From Thalassovita aquimarina (GTDB lineage: Bacteria > Pseudomonadota > Alphaproteobacteria > Rhodobacterales > Rhodobacteraceae), in contig NZ_JADMKU010000019.1 of NCBI RefSeq assembly GCF_018219815.1, positions 1-64,000 of the forward strand: a DNA stretch of 64,000 nt, read 5' to 3'. The notes below the pieces were generated by a model. The model was given only the letters and a program-made list of their open reading frames with translations. It did not search any database and was not told where the DNA came from. Position 1 is the first letter of the stretch. Every line of letters starts with the position of its first letter. Made by a program: the position numbers and the translations under genes. Below, in pieces: positions 8,897-18,708 of this stretch.

Positions 8897-9367
8897 TCAG
8901 CCGTTCGCGGCGCTCAGCTGGTCCTTGACCTTGGGTCCGACCGCGCCGAAATCCATCTGGCCGGTATATTGCGCCTTCAAGGCGCCCATCACCTTGCCCA
9001 TATCGCGAATCGAACTGGCGCCCACTTCGGTTATCGCTTCCGAAATCGCCTCGGTCACCTCGTCATCGCTCAGCTTGCGCGGCAGGAAATCCTCGATGAT
9101 CTCGATTTCCGCCCGTTCCCGCTCGGCCAGGTCCAGCCGACCGGCTTCTTCGTACTGGCGGGCGCTTTCCTGGCGCTGCTTGACCATTTTCCCAAGGATT
9201 GCCAGCACTTCCGTGTCGCCGACGCCCTCATCGTTACCGTTGCCGCGTTCGGCGATATCGCGGTCCTTAATCGCGGCATTGATCAGGCGCAACGTCGCCA
9301 ACCGCGTCGTGGCCTTGTCCTTCATCGCCTGTTTCAAGGCCGCATTGACCTTTTCGCGCATTTCCAT
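8897..9367 (-). CDS. GatB/YqeY domain protein
   Basis: A 156-residue stand-alone YqeY protein, with the conserved MREKVNAALKQAMK start, RLINAAIKD, ERERAEIEIIEDFLP and the C-terminal GKVMGALKAQY. The YqeY fold is the tRNA-binding tail domain of amidotransferase GatB; free-standing copies are of uncertain role, with a tRNA-related function assumed. The ATG at 9367 lies 9 bases after AGGGG; an ATG three codons upstream is also possible. It is divergent from carA. Confidence 0.88.
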   Translation of the reverse strand: MEMREKVNAALKQAMKDKATTRLATLRLINAAIKDRDIAERGNGNDEGVGDTEVLAILGKMVKQRQESARQYEEAGRLDLAERERAEIEIIEDFLPRKLSDDEVTEAISEAITEVGASSIRDMGKVMGALKAQYTGQMDFGAVGPKVKDQLSAANG

Positions 9368-9562
9368 TGGTCCCATCCCCTAGGATTTCCGATAGCCGCC
9401 GAACCTACCCAATTGCAGCTCCGGTTACAACCTGTCCGTATGCTTCGCAGACTACGGCGCGAATGCGCTCTGCCCCGGGCAGATAGGTCCCTATGGCCCT
9501 TGACCCTACGACGCGCCAGCCGTAGATATCCGCCAATTTGCCGCCCACCCCGGAGACTCGAC

Positions 9563-10723
9563 ATGGCCCAGAAGCACGACACACGCCCGACCGCATGCCT
9601 CGCTCTTGCCGATGGTACGATCTTCTATGGCAAGGGGTTCGGCGCGACCGGGATCACCCAGGCCGAACTGTGCTTCAACACAGCGATGACCGGGTACCAG
9701 GAAATCATGACCGATCCGTCCTATGCCGGGCAGGTCGTCACCTTCACCTTCCCGCATGTGGGCAATGTGGGCGTCAATCCGGAAGACGACGAAACCGCCG
9801 AGCCGGTGGCGTCGGGCATGGTGGTGAAATGGGACCCGACCGAACCCAGCAACTGGCGTTCGGTGGAAACACTGGCCGACTGGCTGGCCAGCCGCGGCCG
9901 GATCGCGATCGGCGGCGTCGACACCCGCCGGCTGACCCGGGCGATCCGCCAGCAGGGCGCGCCGCATGTGGCGATGCAACACGATCCCGAAGGCAATTTC
10001 GATATCGAGGCGCTGGTCGCCAAGGCGCGTGACTTCGCCGGGCTGGAAGGCATGGACCTGGCCAAGGACGTGACCTGCGCGCAATCCTATCGCTGGGATG
10101 AAATGCGGTGGGCCTGGCCCGAAGGCTATACCCGCCAGACCGCGCCCAAGCACAAGGTCGTCGCGGTCGATTTCGGCGCCAAGCGCAATATCCTGCGCTG
10201 CCTGGCCAGCGCGGGCTGCGACGTGACCGTTCTGCCCGCCACCGCCACCGCCGAGGAAGTGCTGGCGCATGGTCCTGACGGGGTGTTTCTGTCGAACGGC
10301 CCCGGCGACCCGGCGGCCACCGGCGAATACGCGGTGCCGATGATCAAGGGCGTGCTGGATGCGGGCCTGCCCGTCTTCGGCATCTGCCTGGGCCACCAGA
10401 TGCTGGCGCTGGCGCTTGGCGCCAAGACCGTCAAGATGAACCACGGCCATCACGGCGCCAACCACCCGGTCAAGGAACACGAAACCGGCAAGGTGGAAAT
10501 CACCTCGATGAACCACGGTTTCGCGGTCGATAGCCAGACCCTGCCCGAGGGCGTGGTGGAAACCCATGTGTCGCTGTTCGACGGATCGAACTGCGGTATC
10601 CGCATGGCCGACCGCCCGGTCTTCTCGGTCCAGCACCACCCCGAGGCTAGCCCCGGACCGCAGGACAGCTTCTACCTGTTCGAACGCTTCGCGGCGTCGA
10701 TGGCGGAACGGGAAAAGGCCTGA
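9563..10723 (+). CDS. carA: Carbamoyl-phosphate synthase small (glutaminase) subunit
   Basis: CarA hydrolyses glutamine and passes ammonia to CarB for carbamoyl phosphate, the precursor of arginine and pyrimidines. The 386-residue protein has the N-terminal CPSase domain (TAMTGYQEIMTDPSY) and a C-terminal class I glutamine amidotransferase domain, with SNGPGDP, the nucleophile in FGICLGHQM and the His-Glu pair in QHHPEASPG. The ATG at 9563 is preceded by CGGAGA. carB is not in the window. A 195-base leader holds a partial inverted repeat (TACGGCGCG/CGCGCC..CCGTAG near 9440-9525) that might be regulatory but is unproven. Confidence 0.97.
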   Translation: MAQKHDTRPTACLALADGTIFYGKGFGATGITQAELCFNTAMTGYQEIMTDPSYAGQVVTFTFPHVGNVGVNPEDDETAEPVASGMVVKWDPTEPSNWRSVETLADWLASRGRIAIGGVDTRRLTRAIRQQGAPHVAMQHDPEGNFDIEALVAKARDFAGLEGMDLAKDVTCAQSYRWDEMRWAWPEGYTRQTAPKHKVVAVDFGAKRNILRCLASAGCDVTVLPATATAEEVLAHGPDGVFLSNGPGDPAATGEYAVPMIKGVLDAGLPVFGICLGHQMLALALGAKTVKMNHGHHGANHPVKEHETGKVEITSMNHGFAVDSQTLPEGVVETHVSLFDGSNCGIRMADRPVFSVQHHPEASPGPQDSFYLFERFAASMAEREKA

Positions 10724-10800
10724 CCAGGACACGGTTAATCCGGTTTTAACCAAGCCGCGCGATCCTGCCCGCTGGTGTTTTGCTTGCGGGGGCGCAGGTC

Positions 10801-12642
10801 ATGTATGTCGCGGAACGCATCGATTTCAGGGAACGACCCCGGAATTTTGGCCAGTTCCTGCTGGACTGGGGCGTTGTTTCGGCGGCGCAGTTGCTACACG
10901 CATACTCGGAAATGGCGAGGACGGATGTATCGCTCTGCGATGTGCTGGTATCTTGGGGGATTCTGATCCTGGACGATGCTTGCAGGCTGCAGGCAGATTG
11001 GCTCGATCTCGACTACATCGAATGCGACGACCTCATCCCCGATCCGGCGGTCCTGAACCGTTTCGATCCCCAGTTATGCCTGAAGCACGCGGCATTGCCG
11101 CTGTGGCAGCAGGACGGGTGCTACGTGATCGCCACCGGGCGCCCCGACCCGATCACCACTGCAGACCTGGGCCTGCCCGGCGATCCGCATGAGGCACGTT
11201 TCGTGTTTGCGCAGGAACCGTCGATCCAGGCGCAGCTGGCCGATCATTTCCGCGCCGAACTGACCCGCGCCGCCGCGACGCGGGTATCGGCAGGGGAAAG
11301 CTGCCGCGACTGGGCCCGAGATGGCAGGTACCGCATCGGAGTGACCTTGCTTGCCTCGGCGGGCGCAGGCGCCCTGCTGCTGCTGTTTCCAGACCCCATA
11401 CTCACCGCGCTGTTTCTCTGGGCCTGCATCACGCTGGCAATCGCGGTCACGATGAAATCAATATCGTTCCTGTCCTACCTGACCCGCCCTGACCCGGGCC
11501 GTCACGGGCCAACGCCGCCGACGACGCTGAACAAAAGGCCCAAAGTGTCCATCCTTGTGCCTCTTTTCAAGGAACGCGAAGTGGCGCGGGTGCTGGTCAA
11601 ACGGCTGCAGCGCCTGAACTACCCCAAGTCGGCGCTGGACGTGGTTCTGATCCTCGAGGAAACCGACCTGCTGACGCGGGCCGCACTGGATGGGGCTGCC
11701 CTGCCCGGCTGGATGCGGATCGTGACCGTGCCAGATGGCCAGCCCCGGACCAAGCCGCGGGCAATGAACTATGCGCTGGATTTCTGCCGCGGCGACATCA
11801 TCGGCATCTACGATGCCGAGGACGCGCCGGACCCCGACCAAATAGACCTCGTCGCGGCCCGCTTCGCGCAGGCGCCGGATGACCTGGTCTGCCTGCAGGG
11901 CATTCTGGATTACTACAACGCCGATCAAAACTGGCTGGCGCGCTGCTTCACCACGGAATATGCCACGTGGTTCCGGGTGATGATGCCCGGCATGGCGCGG
12001 CTGGGCTTCGCCATTCCGCTGGGCGGCACAACCTTGTTCTTCCGCCGCGACGTGCTGGAACGCTTGGGCGGCTGGGACGCCCATAACGTCACCGAGGATG
12101 CCGATCTGGGCTTCCGGCTCGCCCGGCATGGCTATCGCACCGAAATGCTGCCCACCACCACCGCGGAAGAAGCCAATTGCCGGATCATTCCCTGGATCAA
12201 GCAGCGGTCGCGCTGGCTCAAGGGTTACATGGTCACCTACCTGGTGCATATGCGGTCGCCGCTGCAATTATTGCGGCAGATGGGGCCGTGGAAATTCATC
12301 GGCTTCCAGCTGCATTTCGTCACCGCGCTGTCGCAGTTCCTGCTGGCGCCGCTGCTGTGGTCCTGCTGACTGATCGTGCTGGGCTTGCCGCACCCGCTGA
12401 GCGAGCTGGGATCGCCCGGGCTGATCCGCGGGCTGAGCACGCTGTTTTTCGGGGTCGAGATCTGCACCATGATCTTCGCGCTGCGCGCGGTATCCGGGCG
12501 CGCTCACCGGCACCTCATGCCTTGGGTGCCGACGCTGCATTTCTATTTCCCGCTCGGCGTCTTCGCCGCCTACAAGGCGCTGTTCGAACTGGTGTTCCAG
12601 CCGTTCTACTGGGACAAGACGCAACACGGGCTGTCGCTGTGA
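10801..12642 (+). pseudogene. Family 2 glycosyltransferase with MshEN-like N-terminus, interrupted by in-frame TGA
   Basis: Reading from the ATG at 10801, an N-terminal region (about 5-120) resembles the MshEN/GspE N-terminal domain. Two transmembrane helices follow (about 180-220), then a processive GT2 domain with KVSILVPLFKER, a DAEDAPDPDQ segment (DxD-type) and the acceptor/QxxRW-like KQRSRWLKGY. Membrane helices close the protein. Codon 523 is TGA (12367-12369) in LLWSC-*-LIVLGLPHP, and the same frame then continues for 90 conserved-looking codons (ending FYWDKTQHGLSL) to the stop at 12642. A one-base TGG-to-TGA change at a membrane-helix Trp is the simplest explanation. The truncated product would lack its last helices. 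Its role is probably surface polysaccharide or glycolipid synthesis. Confidence 0.8.
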
Positions 12643-12660
12643 CCGGGCACCGGCCGCAGA

Positions 12661-13287
12661 TCAGGCGTTGTTCTGCGAATCCCGTTTCAGCCGGGTCACG
12701 AAAGCGGTCGAGATGTGTTTCTTAAGCGCCTCGTACGCGCGGTCTTCATCGCGCTTTTCGATCGCGTCCACGATCGCGGCATGTTCCGCCAGCGCCCCTT
12801 CGCCGCGCCCTTCGGCCGCAAGCGAGGTCGTCGCCATCAACGCCATGGTCCGATACACAAGGTCGAGTTGCTGAACCAGATAGCGGTTGTGCGAGGCAAG
12901 GTGGATCTGCTTGTGGAACCGCCGGTTGGACCGCGACAGCGCCACTGGGTCGTTCATCAGCGCCCGGTCGTCGGCCACCATTTCCTTCAAGACGTCGATT
13001 TCTTCCTTGGTCGCATGGTTCGCCGCCAGCCGCGCCGCCAAGCCTTCCAGTTCCGAGCGCACCACGTAGAGTTCGCTCAGCTGGTTATGGTCCAGCGAGG
13101 CCACGATCAGGCTGCGCCCGTCGCGCGCCAGAAGCGATTGGGTTTCCAGCCGCTGCAACGCTTCGCGGATCGGGGTGCGCGATACGCCGAACCGTTCGGC
13201 CAGTTCGCTTTCCACCAGACGGTCGCCGGGGCGATAGATCCCTGTATCGATTGCATCGAGGATCAACGTATAGGCATCTTTCTGCAC
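12661..13287 (-). CDS. GntR-family transcriptional regulator, FCD (FadR) subfamily
   Basis: The 208-residue product has an N-terminal winged helix (DAIDTGIYRPGDRLVESELAERFGVS region, about 10-70) and a C-terminal all-helical FCD ligand-binding domain (about 80-200) with the RSELEG, RFH and EH metal/ligand positions typical of FadR-like regulators. I chose the GTG at 13287 because it is preceded by GGAGA and starts right before conserved sequence; upstream codons look non-coding. It is convergent with the disrupted glycosyltransferase and divergent from the HAD gene. Its ligand and targets cannot be read from the sequence. Confidence 0.88.
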   Translation of the reverse strand: MQKDAYTLILDAIDTGIYRPGDRLVESELAERFGVSRTPIREALQRLETQSLLARDGRSLIVASLDHNQLSELYVVRSELEGLAARLAANHATKEEIDVLKEMVADDRALMNDPVALSRSNRRFHKQIHLASHNRYLVQQLDLVYRTMALMATTSLAAEGRGEGALAEHAAIVDAIEKRDEDRAYEALKKHISTAFVTRLKRDSQNNA

Positions 13288-13412
13288 CGGGCGGTCTCCT
13301 TTGTTCCCTGCCGTACTGAATTGGCAACAATCAGCGCAAACTACGGCCCCCGGTACGGAACAATCAAGCCTATCATGTTGCGCCTTTCGTCGCGCCAGCC
13401 TAGCGTGCCGCC

Positions 13413-14057
13413 ATGCCCAAAGCCAATTTTTCCCATGTCGACCAATGGGTCTTCGACCTAGACAATACCCTGTACCCGCCGCAGGCGCGGCTGTTCGACC
13501 AGATCGAAAAGAACATGACCCGCTATGTGATGGACACGCTTGGCGTCGACCGGGCGCAGGCCGACCACCTGCGGCGCCATTACTGGGCAACCTATGGGAC
13601 CACGCTGGCCGGGCTGATGCGCGAACACGATGCAGATCCGGGCCCCTACCTGACCGAGGTGCACGAAATATCGCTCGACCATCTGGAACCGGATGCCGGG
13701 CTTGCCGCGTGCATCCGCGCCCTGCCCGGGCGGAAAATCGTCTATACCAACGGATCGGCCCCCTATGCCGAACGGGTGCTGGCGGCGCGCGGACTAACCG
13801 GGCTGTTCGATGCGGTCTATGGCGTCGAACATGCCGAATTCCGCCCGAAGCCCGAAATCGAAGCCTTCCGGACGATTTTCGAACGCGATGGCATCACCCC
13901 CGAACGCGCCGCGATGTTCGAAGACGACCCGCGCAACCTGGCCGCGCCGCATGCAATGGGGATGCGCACCATCCATGTCGCGCCCGAAGCGCAGGCGGCC
14001 GATCACATCCAGTTTCATACCGATGATCTGGCCGGATTCCTGTCCCGGCTGACGTGA
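13413..14057 (+). CDS. HAD-superfamily pyrimidine 5'-nucleotidase
   Basis: A 214-residue HAD subfamily IA hydrolase with motif I FDLDNTLYPP (catalytic Asp pair), motif II IVYTNGS, the motif III lysine in EFRPKPE and motif IV MFEDDPRNL. The FDLDNTLYP variant and length match the SDT1/pyrimidine 5'-nucleotidase group, which dephosphorylates UMP/CMP-type nucleotides or phosphorylated cofactors. It is cytoplasmic. Start MPKANFSHV is at 13413, and the gene is divergent from the GntR regulator. Confidence 0.88.
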   Translation: MPKANFSHVDQWVFDLDNTLYPPQARLFDQIEKNMTRYVMDTLGVDRAQADHLRRHYWATYGTTLAGLMREHDADPGPYLTEVHEISLDHLEPDAGLAACIRALPGRKIVYTNGSAPYAERVLAARGLTGLFDAVYGVEHAEFRPKPEIEAFRTIFERDGITPERAAMFEDDPRNLAAPHAMGMRTIHVAPEAQAADHIQFHTDDLAGFLSRLT

Positions 14058-14167
14058 CAAAATACCGGCGAGGCACAATGCCGCACTGCGGCAATGCTGC
14101 ACCTTAAATTCGCAAATACGAATGCTATCTAGTCGGTTCCCAGTCACTCAACAGGACACGACAACAG

Positions 14168-14383
14168 ATGACCCTCGCCGACGCCTCCAATGTCCACGCG
14201 CCGACCCCGACCGAAACCAAGGAAAAGAAATCCCCCGATGCGCTGATCCTGCTGGCCGCCCTGGTCGTGGTGGCGCTGTGGGGCCTGTCGTTTTTCACCT
14301 TTGGCATTCCCGGCCTCTACATTCCCGCCGTTGCCGCCGTGCCGGTGATCTGGGTGATCCTGATCATGATCACCCAAGGGTGA
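14168..14383 (+). CDS. Small two-helix membrane protein, unknown function
   Basis: A 71-residue protein with a charged N-terminus (TPTETKEKKSPD) and two hydrophobic helices (about residues 26-45 and 50-68). I do not recognise a family. Coding is supported by codon-position G/C bias and the clear membrane topology. The ATG at 14168 has AGGA about 11 bases upstream. It lies 61 bases before the UbiH-type gene on the same strand and may share its transcript. Confidence 0.65.
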   Translation: MTLADASNVHAPTPTETKEKKSPDALILLAALVVVALWGLSFFTFGIPGLYIPAVAAVPVIWVILIMITQG

Positions 14384-14444
14384 CAGGATGACGCTTGGAC
14401 TGCCCCGCGGATAGGTCTAGGTTGCCGCCGCAGGAGGCAGTCCG

Positions 14445-15647
14445 ATGCAAAACTTCGATGTCGATATTCTGGTCTCCGGCGGCGGTGTCGCCGGGTTGAC
14501 CGCAGCGGCCGTTTTCGGAACGGCCGGATTCCGCGTGCTCTGCGTGGATCCCGCCCCGCCCGTCACCGAACGGGACGCGGAAGGATCCGACCTGCGCACA
14601 ACCGCCTTTCTGCAACCGGCGCAGGCGCTTCTGGAAAAGGCAGGTCTCTGGGCCCGGGTCGCGGAGGACGCAGCACCGTTGCAAATCATGCGCATCGTCG
14701 ATGCCGGTGGCGATACCCCTACCCCCCGCATGGTCAAGGATTTCAACGCCGCCGACATTTCCGACCGCCCGTTCGGATGGAACCTGCCCAACTGGCTGCT
14801 GCGCCGCGAATTCATGGCGCGGCTGGACGAACTGCCCAATGTCGAGTTTCGCCCCGGCACCGGCACCAAGTCCGTCTTCACCCGCGAAGCGATGGCCCGC
14901 GTCGGGCTGAGCGACGGCACATCGGTGACCGCCCGCATGGTGATCGCCGCAGACGGGCGCAATTCCCCGGTACGCGAAGCCATCGGGATCAAGGTGAAAA
15001 CCACCCGCTACGGGCAGAAGGCGCTGGCTTTCGCCGTCACCCACCCGATCCCGCATGAAAACGTGTCGACCGAAATTCACCGCTCCGGCGGGCCGTTCAC
15101 GCTGGTGCCCCTGCCCGATTACCATGGCATGCCGTCCTCTGCCGTGGTCTGGATGGAACGGGGCCCCGAGGTGATGCGGCTGGCCGGACTGCCCGACGAC
15201 GAATTCGAGGCGGCGATGACCGAACGGTCCTGTTCGCTGTTCGGGCCGCTGAAACTGGCTTCGCGCCGCACCGTCTGGCCGATCATCAGCCAGTTGGCCG
15301 AGCGGATGAATGGCGAACGCGTCGCGCTGGTGGCCGAGGCCGCCCATGTGGTGCCCCCGATCGGTGCGCAGGGGCTGAACATGAGCCTGGGTGACATGCG
15401 GGTGCTGCTGGAACTGGCCGAGGCCGCGCCGGAGCGGCTGGGCGACCGGCAGATGCTGGACACCTATCACCGCCGCCGCCACACCGAAGTGCATGCCCGC
15501 GTCACCGGCATCGACCTGCTGAACCGCGCCTCGATGATCGAATCCCGCCCCTTGCGCAACCTGCGCGCGGCAGGGCTGAACGCGATCTATTCGCTGGCGC
15601 CGGTGCGCAAGACCATGATGCAGATGGGGCTGGGTGCGCGCGGTTAG
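14445..15647 (+). CDS. UbiH/UbiF/VisC-family FAD monooxygenase (ubiquinone biosynthesis)
   Basis: A 400-residue flavoprotein hydroxylase with the dinucleotide-binding fold VSGGGVAGLTAAAVF (about 10-25), the GD-type motif ADGRNSPVRE and the C-terminal FAD motif GAQGLNMSLGDMRVL. These enzymes hydroxylate the ubiquinone ring at the membrane. Which ring position is used cannot be assigned from sequence alone in alphaproteobacteria, where UbiL-type enzymes of mixed specificity occur. The ATG at 14445 follows an excellent AGGAGG. Confidence 0.88.
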   Translation: MQNFDVDILVSGGGVAGLTAAAVFGTAGFRVLCVDPAPPVTERDAEGSDLRTTAFLQPAQALLEKAGLWARVAEDAAPLQIMRIVDAGGDTPTPRMVKDFNAADISDRPFGWNLPNWLLRREFMARLDELPNVEFRPGTGTKSVFTREAMARVGLSDGTSVTARMVIAADGRNSPVREAIGIKVKTTRYGQKALAFAVTHPIPHENVSTEIHRSGGPFTLVPLPDYHGMPSSAVVWMERGPEVMRLAGLPDDEFEAAMTERSCSLFGPLKLASRRTVWPIISQLAERMNGERVALVAEAAHVVPPIGAQGLNMSLGDMRVLLELAEAAPERLGDRQMLDTYHRRRHTEVHARVTGIDLLNRASMIESRPLRNLRAAGLNAIYSLAPVRKTMMQMGLGARG

Positions 15648-15709
15648 CGCCCACGGGGCATGACGACAGCCAGGGCGCGCGATGAAGCGCACGTATACCG
15701 GTAATTCAG

Positions 15710-15739
15710 AAAGGGCAGCCGGTTTCCCGGCTGCCCTTT
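15710..15739. terminator. Bidirectional terminator between ubiH-type gene and chemoreceptor
   Basis: AAAGGGCAGCCGG and CCGGCTGCCCTTT form a perfect 13-bp stem with a TTTC loop between convergent genes; A- and T-rich arms allow use from both sides. Confidence 0.9.
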
Positions 15740-15827
15740 GAATTTGAAGCGGAACCGTTCACCCCGCACCGCGCGCTAGCTGCCCGCGCCGATGGGGATC
15801 GCGGGTCGGGGCATAACGCCCCTTCCC

Positions 15828-17900
15828 TCAGCCGTTCGCGGCACGGATGAAATCGGCTTCCGGTTCATCGTCGTCATTGGAAATGTCCAGCATGATGCCG
15901 CCTTCCGGGCCGGCGCTGCGCACGGTAGCCCCCGTCACTTCGACGCGTGCCCCAGCCTTATCAGCATCGGCAGACTGCGCAGTTGCGGCAGCCGCGCCAT
16001 CGAGCCGGAAGAAGCTGATGCTTTGTTGCAGCAGGTCGGCCTGTTCCGACAGGCGGATGGCGGTCGTGGACATTTCCTCGGCCCCCGAACTGTTCTGCTG
16101 GGTGACCGTGTCGAGCTGCTGGATGGCCGTGCTGATCTGGCCCGCGCCGGCATTCAGCTCGCTATTGGCAGCCGAAATGCCGCTGACGAGCTTCGCCGTC
16201 TGCTGGATGTCCGGAACGAGGTTGGAAAGAAGCTCGCCCGCCGAGCGCGCCGAGCGGACCGTTTCGCCCGAAAGCCCCGAAATTTCAGTCGCGGCCTCCT
16301 GCGACCGCTCGGCCAGCTTGCGCACTTCGGCGGCCACGACCGCGAATCCGCGGCCGTGATCGCCGGCACGCGCCGCTTCGACCGCGGCATTCAGCGCCAG
16401 AAGATCGGTCTGGCGGGCGATTTCCTGGATCACCATGATCTTGTCGGCGATCGTTTCCATCGCCTCGACAGCTTCGCCAACAGCCTGACCGCTGGTTTCA
16501 GCGTTCTGCGCCGCGACATTGGCGATGCGTTCGGTTTGGCTCGCGTTTTCGGCGTTCTGGTTGATGGTGGCGGCCATTTCTTCGATCGAGGCCGAGGTTT
16601 GCTCAGACGAAGCGGCTTGCTCGGCCGCCCCCTGGCTGAGCTGTTCGGAACTGGACGCCATTTCTTCGCTGCCCGACGCGACATTGCGCGCCGCCTTGGT
16701 CACATCGCCCACGACGGTTTTCAACCGCTCGGTCATGTTCGCCAGCGCGGCAAGCAGGCTTTGCTGGTCGCCGGAGCGAAGCTTGATGTCCAGGCCGAGA
16801 TCACCATCGGCGATCTGGCGCAATACGTCCTGCGCATAAGCGGGTTCACCGCCGAGCTGCCGGTAGATACCACGAACGATCAAGACCGCGGCCGACCCGG
16901 CGACGAGGATCATCGCAACGAGTGCTCCGATCTGCAGCTTCTTGCTGAGCTCATAGGTCGCGGCGACCTTGGCCTGAGCCTTGTTCATCCGCATTTCCAA
17001 ACGCTGCACCAGGTTCTTAAGCTGGGCATCCGCCGTCAGACGTGCGCTGGAAGCAGCGCCATTGCTGATTTTCAGCGCGGTGTAATCCCCGTTCTCGCGG
17101 GCTTTTTCCAACGCCTGTTCGACCAACGACAGCCAGATTGCACCCGATTTCGAAATCTCCGCCAGATCGGCCTGATAGATTTCGGGCAGGGTCTGTTCCG
17201 CCACTTTGATGGCCACCTTCAGGTCGGCGATCCTCTGCTTCGCGCGATCGGCAAACTTTTTCAGAACTTGGGGATCGGCGGATGACGCCATCGCGCTGTA
17301 AACGTTGACACGAACCCGCAGGATCGCAGTGTCGAGCCCAGCGATCGCGGCATATTCCTTGCTGCCGCCGCTGCCACCGAATGCGGCGGCCGCGCTTTCG
17401 TTGATGATCAGCTGATCTTTCAACTGCTGCATGGCCTCAGCCACCATCTGATACGCCTGCAGCCCTTCGTTCTGGAGAATTTCGCGCCCTTTCAGGATGG
17501 ATTGCAGCCCCGAAGCATCCTGAACCTTGAAGTTCGCCATAAGATACGAGTCCCAATCCTTCTCGAAGGCGGCAAGCAGCGCCTGGTCTGCAGGGGTCGA
17601 GATTTCGCGAAGCTCGGCGACGAGCTCTTCGATTTTCGCGATACGCTTATCCGTGTCGGCCGAGAGTTCGTCTTTCCTCTTCTTCTCCGGGACGAGGATC
17701 AGGGTCTTTTCGTTTCGTGCGATCCACACCGATTCAGTGCTGATCTGGTTGGCCAGCGCCACGCCGCGAACCTTGCTTTCCAGCACATCGTCGAATTCGG
17801 CCTTGAGCTCGCCCATTTTCATGAGGCCAAGCCCAATGCCAGCGGCCGCCAGCAACACCACCAGGGTGAAAACAGCTGTCAGTTTAAACTTAAGGGTCAT
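15828..17900 (-). CDS. Methyl-accepting chemotaxis protein
   Basis: The 690-residue receptor has a first transmembrane helix (about 8-28), a long helical periplasmic sensor (about 30-320), a second helix (about 323-344), HAMP (about 345-395) and a signalling domain whose conserved hairpin tip is [29 protein letters not shown] (in part, near 491-519). It would pass ligand signals to CheA/CheW. There is no C-terminal NWETF-type tether; instead the tail is acidic ([10 protein letters not shown]). MTLKFKLT at 17900 was taken as the start; in-frame ATG/GTG codons at 17915 and 17921 are alternatives with no better ribosome binding site. No other chemotaxis gene is nearby. Confidence 0.92.
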   Translation of the reverse strand: MTLKFKLTAVFTLVVLLAAAGIGLGLMKMGELKAEFDDVLESKVRGVALANQISTESVWIARNEKTLILVPEKKRKDELSADTDKRIAKIEELVAELREISTPADQALLAAFEKDWDSYLMANFKVQDASGLQSILKGREILQNEGLQAYQMVAEAMQQLKDQLIINESAAAAFGGSGGSKEYAAIAGLDTAILRVRVNVYSAMASSADPQVLKKFADRAKQRIADLKVAIKVAEQTLPEIYQADLAEISKSGAIWLSLVEQALEKARENGDYTALKISNGAASSARLTADAQLKNLVQRLEMRMNKAQAKVAATYELSKKLQIGALVAMILVAGSAAVLIVRGIYRQLGGEPAYAQDVLRQIADGDLGLDIKLRSGDQQSLLAALANMTERLKTVVGDVTKAARNVASGSEEMASSSEQLSQGAAEQAASSEQTSASIEEMAATINQNAENASQTERIANVAAQNAETSGQAVGEAVEAMETIADKIMVIQEIARQTDLLALNAAVEAARAGDHGRGFAVVAAEVRKLAERSQEAATEISGLSGETVRSARSAGELLSNLVPDIQQTAKLVSGISAANSELNAGAGQISTAIQQLDTVTQQNSSGAEEMSTTAIRLSEQADLLQQSISFFRLDGAAAATAQSADADKAGARVEVTGATVRSAGPEGGIMLDISNDDDEPEADFIRAANG

Positions 17901-18600
17901 TTTCAGACGTCTCATTACCACGTTATTCTTTCACTTCAGAGGATTGGGGACCTGCCGCGAGCTCCTGGGTTACCGCCCGGTCTCGAAAAGACCGTGAACA
18001 GCGTGCCGTGTTTCGCGATGCCGTGCACGAATTCCGGCCGTCAACGCATCCCGCCCCGGAACGCGAGATGGCGATCGATTTCGATCACTTAGCGCGGCGC
18101 CGGGGGATCATGGATGCGGATTTGCGGCTTATCTTCACAGGGCCAAAGGCCAAGAGGTTTCAGCGCAGGCTTCTCGTTTCGATTACAGTCTGGGTTCGTT
18201 TAGATGCGTTTCCTCTTTGGACTGTCATCTTAGGAGACGGCATGAAACGGCGTGCTTTTAACCAAAACTGGAATTATATCGTTTTTGTGGGATATTATTT
18301 TCAGATTCAATTTTGACATGTGCTTTTAAATGGATTTGCGGCGTTCGAACCTGTTCGGAGCCAACGGCGGAACATCCCGGCGGCACATAAGGGTTTCACA
18401 CTGCCGCAGCCGTGCGGCACCGGCGACGGTCCCCGCGTCGCCTTTCCCATGAGTTGGTCGGTTCACAAGGTTGCGAAAACGCACGCCGCCCGTTCGGAAC
18501 CAGCGTCCCAAGGCGGTGAAGAAAACGGCAATGGCGCCCCGGTTTCAAAGGGCGCGGCCCCGCAATTTGCGGTGCCGCGACCGGTTTTACCATTCCCGGC
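17901..18600. other. Long intergenic region upstream of the chemoreceptor
   Basis: No gene can be supported here. An open frame at 18008-18316 (+) has no recognisable sequence and atypical codon use. Around 18245-18335 the DNA becomes AT-rich (TTTTAACC, ATTATATCG, ATATTATTTTCAG, TTTTGACATG), which could hold the chemoreceptor promoter or an unannotated small RNA. The rest is GC-rich without clear signals. Confidence 0.5.
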
Positions 18601-18625
18601 AGGGCAAGAGTGTAACGAAAGGGGC

Positions 18626-18697
18626 TCTGCCCCCTCTGCGTCGAAAATCAATGAGATTTTCAACGCATTCACCCCCGGGATATTTTCAAAAAGGAGA
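18626..18697 (-). repeat. Intergenic palindromic repeat, family R2, copy 1
   Basis: The segment shares CTGCCCCCTCTGCG and GCATTCACCCCCG-GGATATTTT-AAAAAG-AGAA with a second copy near 44.9 kb. Between the two shared blocks lies a hairpin (GAAAATC/GATTTTC). It begins ~12 bases after the stop of the minus-strand class V aminotransferase gene, so it would lie in its 3' untranslated region. Confidence 0.7.
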
Positions 18698-18708
18698 ATA
18701 GCCGGGGC

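Noticed and set aside
12367-12369. TGA as selenocysteine codon
   Set aside because: No SECIS-like hairpin was seen right after it, the position is a membrane helix where Trp is expected, and glycosyltransferases of this type are not selenoproteins.
12376-12642. Separate small membrane-protein gene after the glycosyltransferase
   Set aside because: It is in the same frame as the glycosyltransferase and continues its conserved C-terminus; the internal ATG/GTG has no proper ribosome binding site. It is treated as the end of the interrupted gene.
18008-18316. Open frame of 102 codons upstream of the chemoreceptor
   Set aside because: No recognisable sequence, unusual codon use across an AT-rich segment, and no ribosome binding site of note.
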